Origin: an uncultured Planctomycetota bacterium
GTDB lineage: Bacteria > Planctomycetota > Phycisphaerae > Sedimentisphaerales > UBA12454
Length of the DNA stretch: 42,288 nucleotides
Assembly (NCBI GenBank): GCA_903847315.1
Contig: CAINDG010000010.1
Location: 1-42,288 of the forward strand
Direction: 5' to 3'
Shown here one piece after another: positions 1 through 8,944 of the stretch. A program made the translations under genes and the position numbers. The notes beneath the pieces were generated by a model. That model worked only from the letters and a program-made list of their open reading frames with translations, searched no databases and was not told the origin of the DNA. The stretch's first letter is position 1. The number at the start of each line of letters is the position of its first letter.

Positions 1-519
1 CCGCACCATTAGGCCAGCCGCCGCTGCTGCCGCCAAATGGAACTGGTACTAAATAATCACCGTAAGAGGGGCCGCCGGAGAATATACCATAGTAGTAGCC
101 TCGACCGCTTTCGCCGCCGGTGCCGCCATATCCGCCGCCGCTGCCAGTTTTATACGGAGCAACTATGCCAATATCAGGACCGAATACACGATACGCCTTG
201 GCTGTTGCAACATAGTATTCCTTCGAAGAAGCATTGCTGATACGTATATCCCACCAGTTGAATTTCTGAATAGCGTATCCTGCGCCGATAGGTCTGGTTG
301 TATCTGCCAGACAGACTTTCGGACCGCAATAACCGCCCCAGCATGAGGTTGGCCAATTAACTATAAGATTGGCATCGTCGCCAGAAATATCCCGTTCAAA
401 GCACGGCTGTAAACACGTATTTCATCAAGCCTGTCATCGTAAGGTGACGGGTTAGTTGCCTGACCTGTTTCAGTAGTATTTACACGCCAATAATAGGTTT
501 TGCTCTTGGTCGGCCGATT
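1..519 (-). pseudogene. Broken fragment of a secreted LamG-type protein, partial at window edge
   Basis: No intact gene covers this stretch, but the minus strand reads as protein in two overlapping frames. From 519 to 361 one frame contains YYWRVNTTETGQ and DDRLDEIRVYSRALN; the latter is the typical last strand of a LamG/concanavalin-like domain. The reading then continues in another frame, open from 421 to the window edge, with DISGDDANLIVNWP, a Trp/Cys-rich stretch, and a Gly-Ser-Tyr-rich tail. The switch happens just after ALN, so a single-base frameshift explains it. There is no start codon or RBS upstream of 519, where a TGA precedes the fragment, so the 5' part is also missing. It is probably a decayed carbohydrate-binding or surface protein; a sequencing error is possible for the frameshift but would not explain the missing 5' end. 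Confidence 0.5.
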
Positions 520-529
520 TCACAGAACC

Positions 530-557
530 TTGACAAGTTCGGCATAAGTGATAAAAT
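530..557 (+). promoter_or_regulatory. Sigma70-like promoter of the XylR-like regulator gene
   Basis: TTGACA at 530-535 and TAAAAT at 552-557 are separated by 16 bp, close to consensus. The gene start is at 636, which leaves a leader of about 70 bases. The -35 box lies next to the broken end of the minus-strand fragment. Confidence 0.55.
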
Positions 558-635
558 TTTTGTTTCGGCAGCTTTTTTGGTTTGTGTATGCTTATGAAAA
601 AGCTGAAAAAAAAGTAACCACACTGGCAAGATAGG

Positions 636-1826
636 ATGAAAGAAAAAATCAAAATAGCCTTCGCACACAGCAATATCAATCACAACACTGAAGGTCTAAT
701 GGAGGGGATTTCCAACTATATGCATACCAAGGGAGACTGGCAGTTAATAGTCTGGCCCGACAGCTCGCAAAAATCGCTGCTCCACCTGAAAAAAAGAGGC
801 TGTAAAGGAGCCTTCGTGAGCATACAAACAACCGCTAAAGCAAAAGAGCTGCTTCCCGTCGGCATACCTATGATAGCGGTATCCACCCTGCAAGACACAG
901 CCAGTATTCCATTTATCAGCGCCAATCCGGAAGAAATCGCACAGATGGCCAGCGAATATTTTCTGAAAAGGAAATTCAAAAATTTCGCTTTCTTCGGCCT
1001 GACACAGGCAAAATGGTCGCGGGAAAGAATGGACCATTTCTTCAACTATCTGGCCAAAACAGGCTATAACGCTGATATATTCAAGGAAAAACAGATACCT
1101 GTTACAAACGATTCAATTCCTTTTGCCAAATTATGGGTTAACACGGCTTTCGATACAGGGCAGGAAGAACTGACAAAATGGCTCAGGCGATTACCCAAGC
1201 CAACGGCTATATTGGCCAGCTGCGATATATTCGCCTGCCATTTAATCAATGTGGCAAAAGAAGCGGGTCTTAACGTCCCGGACGAAATCGCAATCCTCGG
1301 CGTCAACAACGACCAGGCTATCTGCAACACCTGCGACCCGCCGTTGTCGAGCATCGCCTTTAATTTCAAAAGGGTCGGCTACGACGCGGCTAAACTGCTC
1401 GACAAACTAATCGCAGGACGGGAAACTATGCAGGGACAGCGAATAGACATTCAGCCGACTCATATTGAAAACCGCGGCTCAACCGATGTTTTCGCAATCG
1501 ATGATGTCGATATCGTCCAGGCACTCAAATACATCAGGCAAAACAGCAACAAATCTCTGCAGGTAAACGAAATTGCCAACCAGGTCTATACGAGCAAACG
1601 TTCGCTGCAGCTGAAATTCCATAAGGCAGTCGGAAGGTCCATACACGAAGAAATCATACGAGCGCATTTCGAAAACGCCAAGACTATGCTTATTGAAACA
1701 GACCTTCCAATCGATGAAATTGCCGGCAGGTCAGGCTTTCTTTACACGTCCAATATGCGGCGAGCCTTCAAACAATTCGCCGGTATGCTGCCGCAAAAAT
1801 ACCGCAGGATGTACCGTACTCAGTAG
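636..1826 (+). CDS. XylR-like transcriptional regulator (sugar-binding domain plus AraC HTH)
   Basis: The 396-residue protein has a periplasmic-binding-protein-like (LacI/GalR sensor type) domain in residues 1-275 and an AraC-type double helix-turn-helix at about 290-396 (SLQVNEIANQVYTSKRSLQ, then PIDEIAGRSGFLYTSNM and a C-terminal F-K-Q-F segment). There is no N-terminal LacI HTH; this order, sensor then AraC domain, is that of E. coli XylR. It is cytoplasmic and presumably binds a sugar or sugar acid and controls the pectinase genes directly downstream. The start at 636 has only a weak AGG close to it, but the sensor domain begins here and no better start is visible. It is followed after 61 bp by a GH28 lipoprotein gene with its own strong RBS. 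The ligand cannot be read from the sequence; the neighbourhood suggests galacturonate or oligogalacturonides. Confidence 0.85.
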   Translation: MKEKIKIAFAHSNINHNTEGLMEGISNYMHTKGDWQLIVWPDSSQKSLLHLKKRGCKGAFVSIQTTAKAKELLPVGIPMIAVSTLQDTASIPFISANPEEIAQMASEYFLKRKFKNFAFFGLTQAKWSRERMDHFFNYLAKTGYNADIFKEKQIPVTNDSIPFAKLWVNTAFDTGQEELTKWLRRLPKPTAILASCDIFACHLINVAKEAGLNVPDEIAILGVNNDQAICNTCDPPLSSIAFNFKRVGYDAAKLLDKLIAGRETMQGQRIDIQPTHIENRGSTDVFAIDDVDIVQALKYIRQNSNKSLQVNEIANQVYTSKRSLQLKFHKAVGRSIHEEIIRAHFENAKTMLIETDLPIDEIAGRSGFLYTSNMRRAFKQFAGMLPQKYRRMYRTQ

Positions 1827-1838
1827 ATAAATATAAAT

Positions 1839-1867
1839 TTGACATAGGAATGTAACATTAAAATAAA
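1839..1867 (+). promoter_or_regulatory. Possible promoter in front of the GH28 lipoprotein
   Basis: TTGACA at 1839-1844 is followed by the AT-rich run TAAAATAAA. The best spaced -10 (AATAAA, 1862-1867, 17 bp spacer) is poor, and the better box TAAAAT (1859-1864) is only 14 bp away. An activator such as the upstream XylR-like protein could be needed. Confidence 0.3.
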
Positions 1868-1887
1868 TTTTTTTAGGAGGTCTAAAC

Positions 1888-3543
1888 GTGAAAAAAGGAA
1901 TTAGTTTAAGTGTTATCGCTCTATTTATATGGCTCGGCTGCACAGCTTCCCAAAAACAGGACCAGAATGCAATTCCATCTGATTCTAACGCACCAAAAGC
2001 TAATGCCGTTAAAAACGCACCAGTCGCCCCGCCTCAGCAAACAATGGTTCCGCCTATGGCCTACGATGATTCAAGTATTATAGTGATATGGAACAAACCC
2101 GCCGATTATTCAAATGTCGTCAGTTATAAGGTTTATCAAAACGGGTCTTTGGCCGGAACTACAAAAAATCTGTTTTACAATATTACCGACTTAGAGGCCA
2201 ATTCTCCATATTCGCTTACCGTAAAAGCCGTAGATGCCTGCGGAATAGAATCAGACCCGGGCAATAAAGTTATACAATCAACGGCTCCCGCGATGAAAGT
2301 GTTTGATGTTACCAAATACGGCGCGGTCGGCGACGGTAACACATTAAATACCGCTGCGATTCAAAAAGCTATTGATGAATGCACAAAAGGCGGAAAGGTT
2401 TTGATTCCCGCCGGTACATTTTTAAGCGGCGCTCTTTTCCTGAAAAGCGATATGACACTTCAACTCAATGGAACCTTGAGAGGCAGCGACGATGCCAATC
2501 AGTATCCGATGACAAGCAAAAGACTTTCGTATTATCTATCCGGCAACGGTTATATGGGCCTTATAAATGCATATACCGAAAAGTACGGCAGTATAACTAA
2601 TGTCAGGATATGCGGCTCAGGTATTATTAACGGAGGTTCCGATACAGTCGGCTCTTTAACAGGTCATAAAAATACAAAGCTCGGCGAGAGTCAGGCCGCT
2701 AAAAGCGGTAATGACAGCAGAAGAGGCGATATGATTACCGTAAAAGGCGTTAACGGCTTATATTTGGGAGGACTTAAACTCGTCAACCCGGCAATGCATG
2801 TTATTTATATCAGCTTTTCCAAAAATATTACAGTAAACGGAATCAATGCTGATACCTATGACATACATAACGCTGACGGCATCGACCTTGCGACAAGCGA
2901 TACAGCTTATATATTCAATTCAACTTTCGATACCGGCGATGACTGCATTAATTTCAATGCCGGCGTCGGCGCTGACGGCGTAAAAGAAAATTTCCCGGAT
3001 AATAACATCAGAGTTTTCAATTGCGTCGCTAAACGCGGGCATGGCGGCGTGGTTTTCGGCAGCTTTACCGGAGCATGGATCCAAAATGTTCTGGTTGAGG
3101 ATTGCGTTTTTGACGGAACGGATATCGGACTTCGTTTTAAAACCGGTGAAAAACAAGGCGGCGGTGCACGCAATGTATTAGCAAGGGATATTGTCATTAA
3201 GAATATCGCGAAAAATTCCGCGATATTTTTCGACAGCAGTTATTCCTGCGAATATCCTTCCGGCGGTCCGGGACAGTTTAAGGATATCACAGTGAAAAAT
3301 ATTACCTGCGAAAACCTTAAAAAGTATGGCATTTTTATTAGTGGATTGCCTGCCACTCCGCATACTAATATCAATATTAGTAATGTTTCTATTAACGGCG
3401 GTATGGTCGGCGGCGCTTACATCAAGTGCTGCACAAACAGCACCTTTGATACAATCAATATTAAGAATAGTACACCGGTATGGAAAATCGACCCAAATAC
3501 AACCTCCGGCCTTAAGTTTACAAACTGTAATCCGGCACCGTAA
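1888..3543 (+). CDS. GH28 polygalacturonase lipoprotein with FN3 domain
   Basis: It hydrolyses galacturonan, probably in exo fashion. The N-terminus is a lipoprotein signal (hydrophobic stretch ending in WLGC), so the enzyme is likely membrane-anchored. A Ser/Pro/Ala linker leads to an FN3 domain (about residues 48-132) and a GH28 beta-helix (about 139-551). All GH28 landmarks are present: NADGID near 328, the acid pair GDDC at D351/D352, GHGG at H385 and RFK at R416-K418. The version GDDCINF without the usual lysine is seen in exo-acting members. A strong TTAGGAGGT RBS sets the start. The FN3 and catalytic parts closely resemble the next gene, so the two are a tandem duplication. A terminator follows at 3570. 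Exo activity is inferred; endo activity cannot be excluded. Confidence 0.9.
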   Translation: MKKGISLSVIALFIWLGCTASQKQDQNAIPSDSNAPKANAVKNAPVAPPQQTMVPPMAYDDSSIIVIWNKPADYSNVVSYKVYQNGSLAGTTKNLFYNITDLEANSPYSLTVKAVDACGIESDPGNKVIQSTAPAMKVFDVTKYGAVGDGNTLNTAAIQKAIDECTKGGKVLIPAGTFLSGALFLKSDMTLQLNGTLRGSDDANQYPMTSKRLSYYLSGNGYMGLINAYTEKYGSITNVRICGSGIINGGSDTVGSLTGHKNTKLGESQAAKSGNDSRRGDMITVKGVNGLYLGGLKLVNPAMHVIYISFSKNITVNGINADTYDIHNADGIDLATSDTAYIFNSTFDTGDDCINFNAGVGADGVKENFPDNNIRVFNCVAKRGHGGVVFGSFTGAWIQNVLVEDCVFDGTDIGLRFKTGEKQGGGARNVLARDIVIKNIAKNSAIFFDSSYSCEYPSGGPGQFKDITVKNITCENLKKYGIFISGLPATPHTNINISNVSINGGMVGGAYIKCCTNSTFDTINIKNSTPVWKIDPNTTSGLKFTNCNPAP

Positions 3544-3569
3544 CATATTTAAAAATAACATCTTACAAG

Positions 3570-3598
3570 GGCTGCCTTTTAATGGCAGCCTTTTTTTT
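3570..3598 (+). terminator. Rho-independent terminator after GH28 lipoprotein gene
   Basis: A perfect 7-bp stem (GGCTGCC at 3570-3576 with GGCAGCC at 3584-3590), a 7-base loop, and a run of eight T at 3591-3598. Confidence 0.85.
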
Positions 3599-3626
3599 GA
3601 AAAAAAGCAAAGATTTCTGGTATAAT
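3597..3626 (+). promoter_or_regulatory. Promoter of the dockerin-GH28 gene, abutting the terminator
   Basis: TTGAAA at 3597-3602 and a perfect TATAAT at 3621-3626 with an 18-bp spacer. The -35 box begins inside the T-run of the preceding terminator, so termination and new initiation are packed into about 60 bp. The leader would be about 20 bases. Confidence 0.6.
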
Positions 3627-3652
3627 GGTTTTTTTGCTCTCGGAGGCATGGA

Positions 3653-5368
3653 ATGAAGAACGCATCTTTGCCGGCAGGACTTGCTGTAGTTTTGTTATTC
3701 TGTTTTGCGCCCGGCTTTCTTTTTGCGGATGGCCTATACGGCGATTTTACAGATGATAATACGGTAGATATCAACGATTTACCCTACTTTTTATCTTTCT
3801 GGCTGGTACATGACTGCAACCTGTCAGCCGAAATTGATTTAAACCACGATTGCACAGTAAATTTCTACGAATTTTCCGTGTTTGCAAATAACTGGATGCA
3901 AAAAGATACACCTAACCCGGCATCGCCTCAAAATCTGATGGTTCCGCCAGAAGCTTTCAATGATTCAAGTATTACTTTGATATGGAGCAAGCCATCCAAC
4001 TATTCAAATGTCGCCCGTTATAATGTTTACAAAGATGGATTATTACTCGGCAATACAACAAAACTTTTCTATAATGTTACAGGATTGACTGCCGCTACTT
4101 CATATTCATTTACAGTAAAATCTGTAAACTCTTCCGGAACTGAATTAGCCGTCAGCAACACTTGCACCAAAATAACAGCCAATACCCCCACCGTTTTCTA
4201 TCCGGAAGATTATGGCGCCAAGGCAAATGGCAGTGCCAACGATACCAACTCAATTCAGAAAGCGATTAATGCATGCACCGCCGGCGGCAAAGTCCATCTT
4301 CGCTCCGGAAAAACATTTCTGAGCGGAGCTATTTTCCTGAAAAGCAATATGACGCTTCAAATTGACGGAACATTAAAGGGAAGCACCATTGAAGCCAATT
4401 ATCCGAAAATGCCTATGCGTTTCGAAGGAACGGAAACAAACTGCTATTCGGCGTTGATTAATGTCGGCAAAACCCGCAATCATACTTATGGCGGGCAGAT
4501 AAGCCATGTTTCTATATGCGGTTCGGGAACCGTAAACGGCGGCGGCTCAACTTTAGCTTCAAACGAAGGTGGCGGTTCACAACGAGGCAGATTAATTTAC
4601 ATCGTTAACGCATCTTATGTAAATCTACAGGGTCTTACACTGACAAATCCGCCTGCATGGACCATACATCCGGTTTACAGCACGCAGATTACTATACAAG
4701 GTATAACCGCCAGTACTGTCGGCATTTCCAACGGCGACGGCTGCGACCCCGATTCCTCAACTTATGTTTATTTTTTCAACGACACTTTTAACACCGGCGA
4801 CGATTGCATCGCGATTAAATCCGGGAAAAATTTAGAAGGTTATAATATCAATATGCCTTCCAGCAATATTCGGGTTACGAATTGTATTTTTAATCAGGGA
4901 CACGGCGGCGTTACCATCGGCAGCGAATCTTCAGGCGGCGTCAATAATGTTTTTGCGCAGGATTGCGTCGTGAACGGCAACCAAATCGGCCTGAGAATGA
5001 AAACCTGTCCAGACCGCGGCGGTACTGTCGAATACATTACAATAAAAGACTGGACAATGACAGGCTGTACGAAAGCAGGAATCAATATTATAACTAATTA
5101 CAGCAGCAGCGGCGGTACTCCGGCGCCGACATTACCTATCTGTCGAAATATAACTATTGAAAATGTTACTGTAGATTCTACTTCCGTAATCGGATTTGAT
5201 ATAGAAGGACAATCCAGTATTCATATAACAGATATGTTATTTAAAAATTGCGCTTTTAACAAGAATACACCGAATAAACTTATTTATGTCGATAATGCGA
5301 CTTTCACCGGCTGTACAATTGTTGGCGGTATTAGCCTAAGTAACTGCACAAATATCATCCAAAACTAA
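3653..5368 (+). CDS. Secreted dockerin-FN3-GH28 polygalacturonase
   Basis: It hydrolyses polygalacturonan outside the cytoplasm. Residues 1-25 form a signal peptide ending in FLFA-D. A dockerin-like pair of calcium loops follows (about 28-82: GDFTDDNTVDINDL and DLNHDCTVNFYEF, ending NNWM), then FN3 (about 92-180) and the GH28 beta-helix (about 186-571). GH28 landmarks: NGDGCD at 360-365, GDDC at D383/D384, GHGG at H417 and RMK at 448-450. The start at 3653 is set by GGAGG at 3641-3645; the ATG five bases earlier meets a stop after two codons. It is a paralogue of the lipoprotein GH28 upstream, but with a signal-peptidase-I-type leader and an N-terminal dockerin instead of a lipid anchor. Dockerin-like modules are common in Phycisphaerae without classical cellulosomes, so the partner is unknown. 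Confidence 0.9.
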   Translation: MKNASLPAGLAVVLLFCFAPGFLFADGLYGDFTDDNTVDINDLPYFLSFWLVHDCNLSAEIDLNHDCTVNFYEFSVFANNWMQKDTPNPASPQNLMVPPEAFNDSSITLIWSKPSNYSNVARYNVYKDGLLLGNTTKLFYNVTGLTAATSYSFTVKSVNSSGTELAVSNTCTKITANTPTVFYPEDYGAKANGSANDTNSIQKAINACTAGGKVHLRSGKTFLSGAIFLKSNMTLQIDGTLKGSTIEANYPKMPMRFEGTETNCYSALINVGKTRNHTYGGQISHVSICGSGTVNGGGSTLASNEGGGSQRGRLIYIVNASYVNLQGLTLTNPPAWTIHPVYSTQITIQGITASTVGISNGDGCDPDSSTYVYFFNDTFNTGDDCIAIKSGKNLEGYNINMPSSNIRVTNCIFNQGHGGVTIGSESSGGVNNVFAQDCVVNGNQIGLRMKTCPDRGGTVEYITIKDWTMTGCTKAGINIITNYSSSGGTPAPTLPICRNITIENVTVDSTSVIGFDIEGQSSIHITDMLFKNCAFNKNTPNKLIYVDNATFTGCTIVGGISLSNCTNIIQN

Positions 5369-5383
5369 GTAAAAGGTAAATTT

Positions 5384-5412
5384 TTGACAAAACACAAATC
5401 TCAAAGTATAAC
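5384..5412 (+). promoter_or_regulatory. Strong sigma70-like promoter of the third GH28 gene
   Basis: TTGACA at 5384-5389 and TATAAC at 5407-5412 with the optimal 17-bp spacer. The gene starts at 5448 behind GGAGA at about 5435. Confidence 0.65.
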
Positions 5413-5447
5413 AATGGCGTTCGATTTATTTATTTGGAGATATTGAT

Positions 5448-6863
5448 ATGAAAAGAACGCTTCTTATCACAGGACTCGCTACAATTTCATTATTATTTTA
5501 TGCCGTTTCAGCAATGGCGGTTGAAAACGCAACCCCCGGACCGAACTCCATTAACACTCAGGCTAAAATTCTGGATGTCCGTCAGCTCGGTGCCAAAGGC
5601 GACGGCAAAACGATAGACACCGATATAATTCAAAAGGCTCTCGATGAATGCGGCAGCAGCGCCGGCGGTGGAACCGTTCGGCTCCCGGCAGGCATATATC
5701 TGAGCAAACCGATTAACCTTCGCAGCAATACTACACTGCAGCTCGACGAAGGCGCAAAGCTAAAGGCTACCGATGAGCCGGCCGATTTCCTCAAGCCGGG
5801 CAGGTCTTTGGATACCCTTAAGGGCAGCGGCGATTTTATGTCGTTTATTAACGGCAAGAAACTTACCAATATCGCCATTACAGGAAAAGGCACTATTGAC
5901 GGCTCGGGCGTACGATGGTGGATACCTGCCGAGGAAGCTCGAAAAAATAAACCGGGTTTTACCTCGCCGCGCCCCCGCCTGATTGGGCTGGAAAACTGCA
6001 TAAATGTAAAAATTATCGGCGTTACACTGGCTAATTCGCCGAGCTTTCACCTTGTTCCCAAAAGCTGCGAGAACGTGCTTATCGAAGGCGTGACTATACG
6101 TGCGCCATCTCTTGCGCCAAATACCGATGCTATCGACCCAAGTGTCTGCCGCAATGTCCGCATTTCCAAATGTCTCATCGATGTAGGCGATGACGATGTC
6201 GCTATAAAATCCGGCGGTCCTGACCCTGCACGTCCGGGCGAACCAGCCGCTGAAAATATTACTGTCACCGACTGCACGTTCCTTCACGGCCATGGTATGT
6301 CCATCGGCAGTGAAACTAATGGCGGCGTACGAAATATCGTTGTCCGGCGGTGCATATTCAAAAATATGGCCAGCGGTATTCGAATTAAATCTGCCCGCGG
6401 CAGAGGCGGCGTGGTCGAAAATCTCTCTTACAGCGATATCACAATGGAAAATGTGAGAGTCCCGATTGATATTGCTTCCTATTACCAAAACTCCAAAGAC
6501 AATACACCTCAGCCCGTCGATGCTTTAACACCTATCTTTCGCAATATCCGCATCAAGAATGTTACGGCTGCCGGTCAGTCCGATGCCGCTGAGATTGTTG
6601 ACCGCATTATCGATTTTGTCTATTATTATTACGCTCAGCATGCTTTTCTTGAGCCTTATGCTGCCGGCCTTATCATAGGCCTTCCGGAATGCGGCGTATC
6701 AGATGTCGTAATGGAAAATGTCCACATCTCTGCCTTTAAAGGTATGACCATTCAGAACGCTAAAGGCGTCAAGCTCAGTAACGTGAAAATCGAAACGCAG
6801 CAGGGTCCGCCGTTCATACTGGATAATGCTCAGGTCGAAGGATTGGAGCAAACAAACAAGTAA
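5448..6863 (+). CDS. Secreted GH28 polygalacturonase-type glycosidase
   Basis: This 471-residue enzyme is a signal peptide (cleavage likely after SAMA) followed directly by a GH28 beta-helix starting at about residue 40 (DVRQLGAKGDG). Landmarks are the full GH28 set: NTDAID at 225-230, GDDD at D248/D249, GHGMSIGSE at H282 and RIK at 312-314 followed by RGRGG. It has neither FN3 nor dockerin and is distant from the two GH28 paralogues upstream, so it is not part of that duplication. It is probably periplasmic, acting on oligogalacturonides or another rhamnogalacturonan-type linkage. It has its own promoter at 5384 and a GGAGA RBS. The precise linkage attacked cannot be told from the sequence. 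Confidence 0.88.
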   Translation: MKRTLLITGLATISLLFYAVSAMAVENATPGPNSINTQAKILDVRQLGAKGDGKTIDTDIIQKALDECGSSAGGGTVRLPAGIYLSKPINLRSNTTLQLDEGAKLKATDEPADFLKPGRSLDTLKGSGDFMSFINGKKLTNIAITGKGTIDGSGVRWWIPAEEARKNKPGFTSPRPRLIGLENCINVKIIGVTLANSPSFHLVPKSCENVLIEGVTIRAPSLAPNTDAIDPSVCRNVRISKCLIDVGDDDVAIKSGGPDPARPGEPAAENITVTDCTFLHGHGMSIGSETNGGVRNIVVRRCIFKNMASGIRIKSARGRGGVVENLSYSDITMENVRVPIDIASYYQNSKDNTPQPVDALTPIFRNIRIKNVTAAGQSDAAEIVDRIIDFVYYYYAQHAFLEPYAAGLIIGLPECGVSDVVMENVHISAFKGMTIQNAKGVKLSNVKIETQQGPPFILDNAQVEGLEQTNK

Positions 6864-7041
6864 ATTCCAATATTTTTAAAAAATTCAGGATTTTTAAGCG
6901 GATTTTTCGCGAAAATTCCGATTTTCCGTGTGAAAAAGGCGAAATTGCGCAAAAGGGGTAAGCTTCCCATATTTACTGCTTTAATTTAGATAAGATTTTT
7001 GATATTATTATAGGATATCCAATCTAAATGGAGGCATTGGT

Positions 7042-8937
7042 ATGAAAAGAGTACTTTTCGCAGTTGGACTTATTTCAATTTTCCTGGTCTATTGTGCATC
7101 TCCTGTTTTTGCAGTAGACGGCTGGGCTGGAAATACTGCAGGTGGAGCAGGCGGACCGACTGTAACTGTAACTGATGAACCAAATCTCATTAAGTACGCC
7201 TCAAAAGTTACACCGGGTCCATACATCGTTCAGGTCTCAGGCAATATCACTGTCACTAACTCGGATGGTATTCGCCTCAGTGCGAAAAAAACCCTCAGAG
7301 GCATAGGTGTCCATCCAACGATCACAGGAAACCTCAATTTTAATAACCGCGATAGTAATATGGTTATTGAGAGACTGAACTTCACCAATCCTCACAAAGG
7401 AAGCGCGTACGATGGCATCAGCTTAAAGACGGATATAAATAACGTTTTTGTTACCAAGTGCTCTTTCTATGATTGTGGCGACGGCGATTTTGACATATCC
7501 GGCCGATCTAACCACGTTACCGTATCATGGTGCAAGTTCTACTATACCCCTTCTGCTCCGGATCCCGGCCATACCTTTGCATGTCTCGTCGGAAGCAGTG
7601 ACTCTCAAACCGAAGACAGGGGCAAGCTAAAAGTAACCTATCACCACAACTGGTGGACGACTGGTGTCAAAGAAAGAATGCCTCGCGTCCGTTTCGGCCA
7701 GGTCCACGTCTATAACAATTATTACAGCAATCTTGTGGCCGGCGGATATTGTGTTGGCGTAGGCGTTGAATCCAATATTCGGGTTGAGAACAACTACTTC
7801 AATGCCGTACCCAATCCATGGGCAGATTACTATACCGGAAACGGGGCTGCGGGAGCAATCGGCTGGAACACCGGCAATGTGTTTCATGACTGCAATATTC
7901 CAACCTGGGCAACAAACAACTACGCTACTATCTTTACGCCGCCGTATTCCTATACGCTTGACAATGCCGCCGATATTCCGCTCATTGTGCAAAACGGAGC
8001 AGGCGCCGATGGCAACGACACTACTTTGCCACACTGGGTTTTCACCTATTACGGCGATTTTGACCGCAACGGCATAGTAGATTTGAATGACCTTGCAAAA
8101 TTTGCCGATTACTGGCTGGTTCCTGATTGCAACCAGCTTTGGAATGCTGATTACAACGGCGATTGCAAAGTCAACTTCTACGAATTTTCTCTTCTTGCTA
8201 AAAACTGGCTGTATATACCGCCTGATACTACCCCTCCGGCGGCACCAACGGGGCTTGGAACGGTAGACGGCAATGGAACTGTTTCTCTTGATTGGAGCAA
8301 TAATAGCGAGAGCGACCTGGCTGGATACAATATATATCGTTCGACAACTTTTGGCGGCAGCTATACCAAGCTGAATACATCGCTTTTGAGCGATTCGAAT
8401 TATATCGATAATACCGTTTCAAACGACACTATTTATTACTATGTCGTTACGGCGGAAGATACATCTTCGAATGAGTCCGCATATTCCAGCCAAGTATCTG
8501 CTATACCGCTCGGTGCAGGTAATATTATCATACAGGAAAGTACTACCGGCTTCTGCGATGTGAACGGTATTATTGAACATGAGTGGGCAGGTTACACCGG
8601 TGCAGGTTATGCAAATACAACCAATGCACTGGGGAACGGCATTAACTGGAAAATAAGTGTTCCTTCCGACGGTACATATAGTTTTGTATGGAGATATTCC
8701 GTTCTTACAGGCAACAGAACCGCAAAGCTAATTGTAAATGGGACTACAGTCGACCCGAACATTAGTTTTCCAGCCAGCGGCGCCAATACAACCTATATCT
8801 TAACAACACCAGTCGATGCAAACTTAACTGCAGGAACAAATACTATACGCCTTGAAGCAACAACTGCCGATGGACTGGGTAATATCGATTATATGAGGGT
8901 AACCGGCGTTACTCCACAAGCAGTAAGTTGTCAATAG
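7042..8937 (+). CDS. Secreted PL1 pectate lyase with dockerin, FN3 and CBM35-like domains
   Basis: It cleaves polygalacturonate by beta-elimination, giving 4,5-unsaturated oligogalacturonides. Order: signal peptide (1-24, PVFA-V); PL1 beta-helix (about 27-330); dockerin-like pair (about 336-395: GDFDRNGIVDLNDL and DYNGDCKVNFYEF, ending KNWL); FN3 (about 397-487); and a CBM35/CBM6-like carbohydrate-binding domain (about 493-625, ending in the motif GLGNIDYMRV). The PL1 calcium site DGDFD (D147, D149, D151) and the catalytic Arg segment RMPRVR (212-217) are intact. The second dockerin loop is nearly identical to that of the dockerin-GH28 gene, so modules have been shuffled between neighbours. 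A GGAGG RBS fixes the start. The end lies 7 bp from the convergent hydrolase gene, with no hairpin terminator between them. Confidence 0.92.
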   Translation: MKRVLFAVGLISIFLVYCASPVFAVDGWAGNTAGGAGGPTVTVTDEPNLIKYASKVTPGPYIVQVSGNITVTNSDGIRLSAKKTLRGIGVHPTITGNLNFNNRDSNMVIERLNFTNPHKGSAYDGISLKTDINNVFVTKCSFYDCGDGDFDISGRSNHVTVSWCKFYYTPSAPDPGHTFACLVGSSDSQTEDRGKLKVTYHHNWWTTGVKERMPRVRFGQVHVYNNYYSNLVAGGYCVGVGVESNIRVENNYFNAVPNPWADYYTGNGAAGAIGWNTGNVFHDCNIPTWATNNYATIFTPPYSYTLDNAADIPLIVQNGAGADGNDTTLPHWVFTYYGDFDRNGIVDLNDLAKFADYWLVPDCNQLWNADYNGDCKVNFYEFSLLAKNWLYIPPDTTPPAAPTGLGTVDGNGTVSLDWSNNSESDLAGYNIYRSTTFGGSYTKLNTSLLSDSNYIDNTVSNDTIYYYVVTAEDTSSNESAYSSQVSAIPLGAGNIIIQESTTGFCDVNGIIEHEWAGYTGAGYANTTNALGNGINWKISVPSDGTYSFVWRYSVLTGNRTAKLIVNGTTVDPNISFPASGANTTYILTTPVDANLTAGTNTIRLEATTADGLGNIDYMRVTGVTPQAVSCQ

Positions 8938-8944
8938 CGGTAGT

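Noticed and set aside
5760-6488. A 242-residue minus-strand ORF inside the third GH28 gene
   Set aside because: The plus strand encodes a complete GH28 with all catalytic motifs; the opposite frame has no family features.
6864-7041. Possible regulatory hairpin or riboswitch before the PL1 gene
   Set aside because: There are AT-rich stretches and TATTAT/TATAGG boxes but no well-spaced promoter pair and no conserved riboswitch pattern that I can support.
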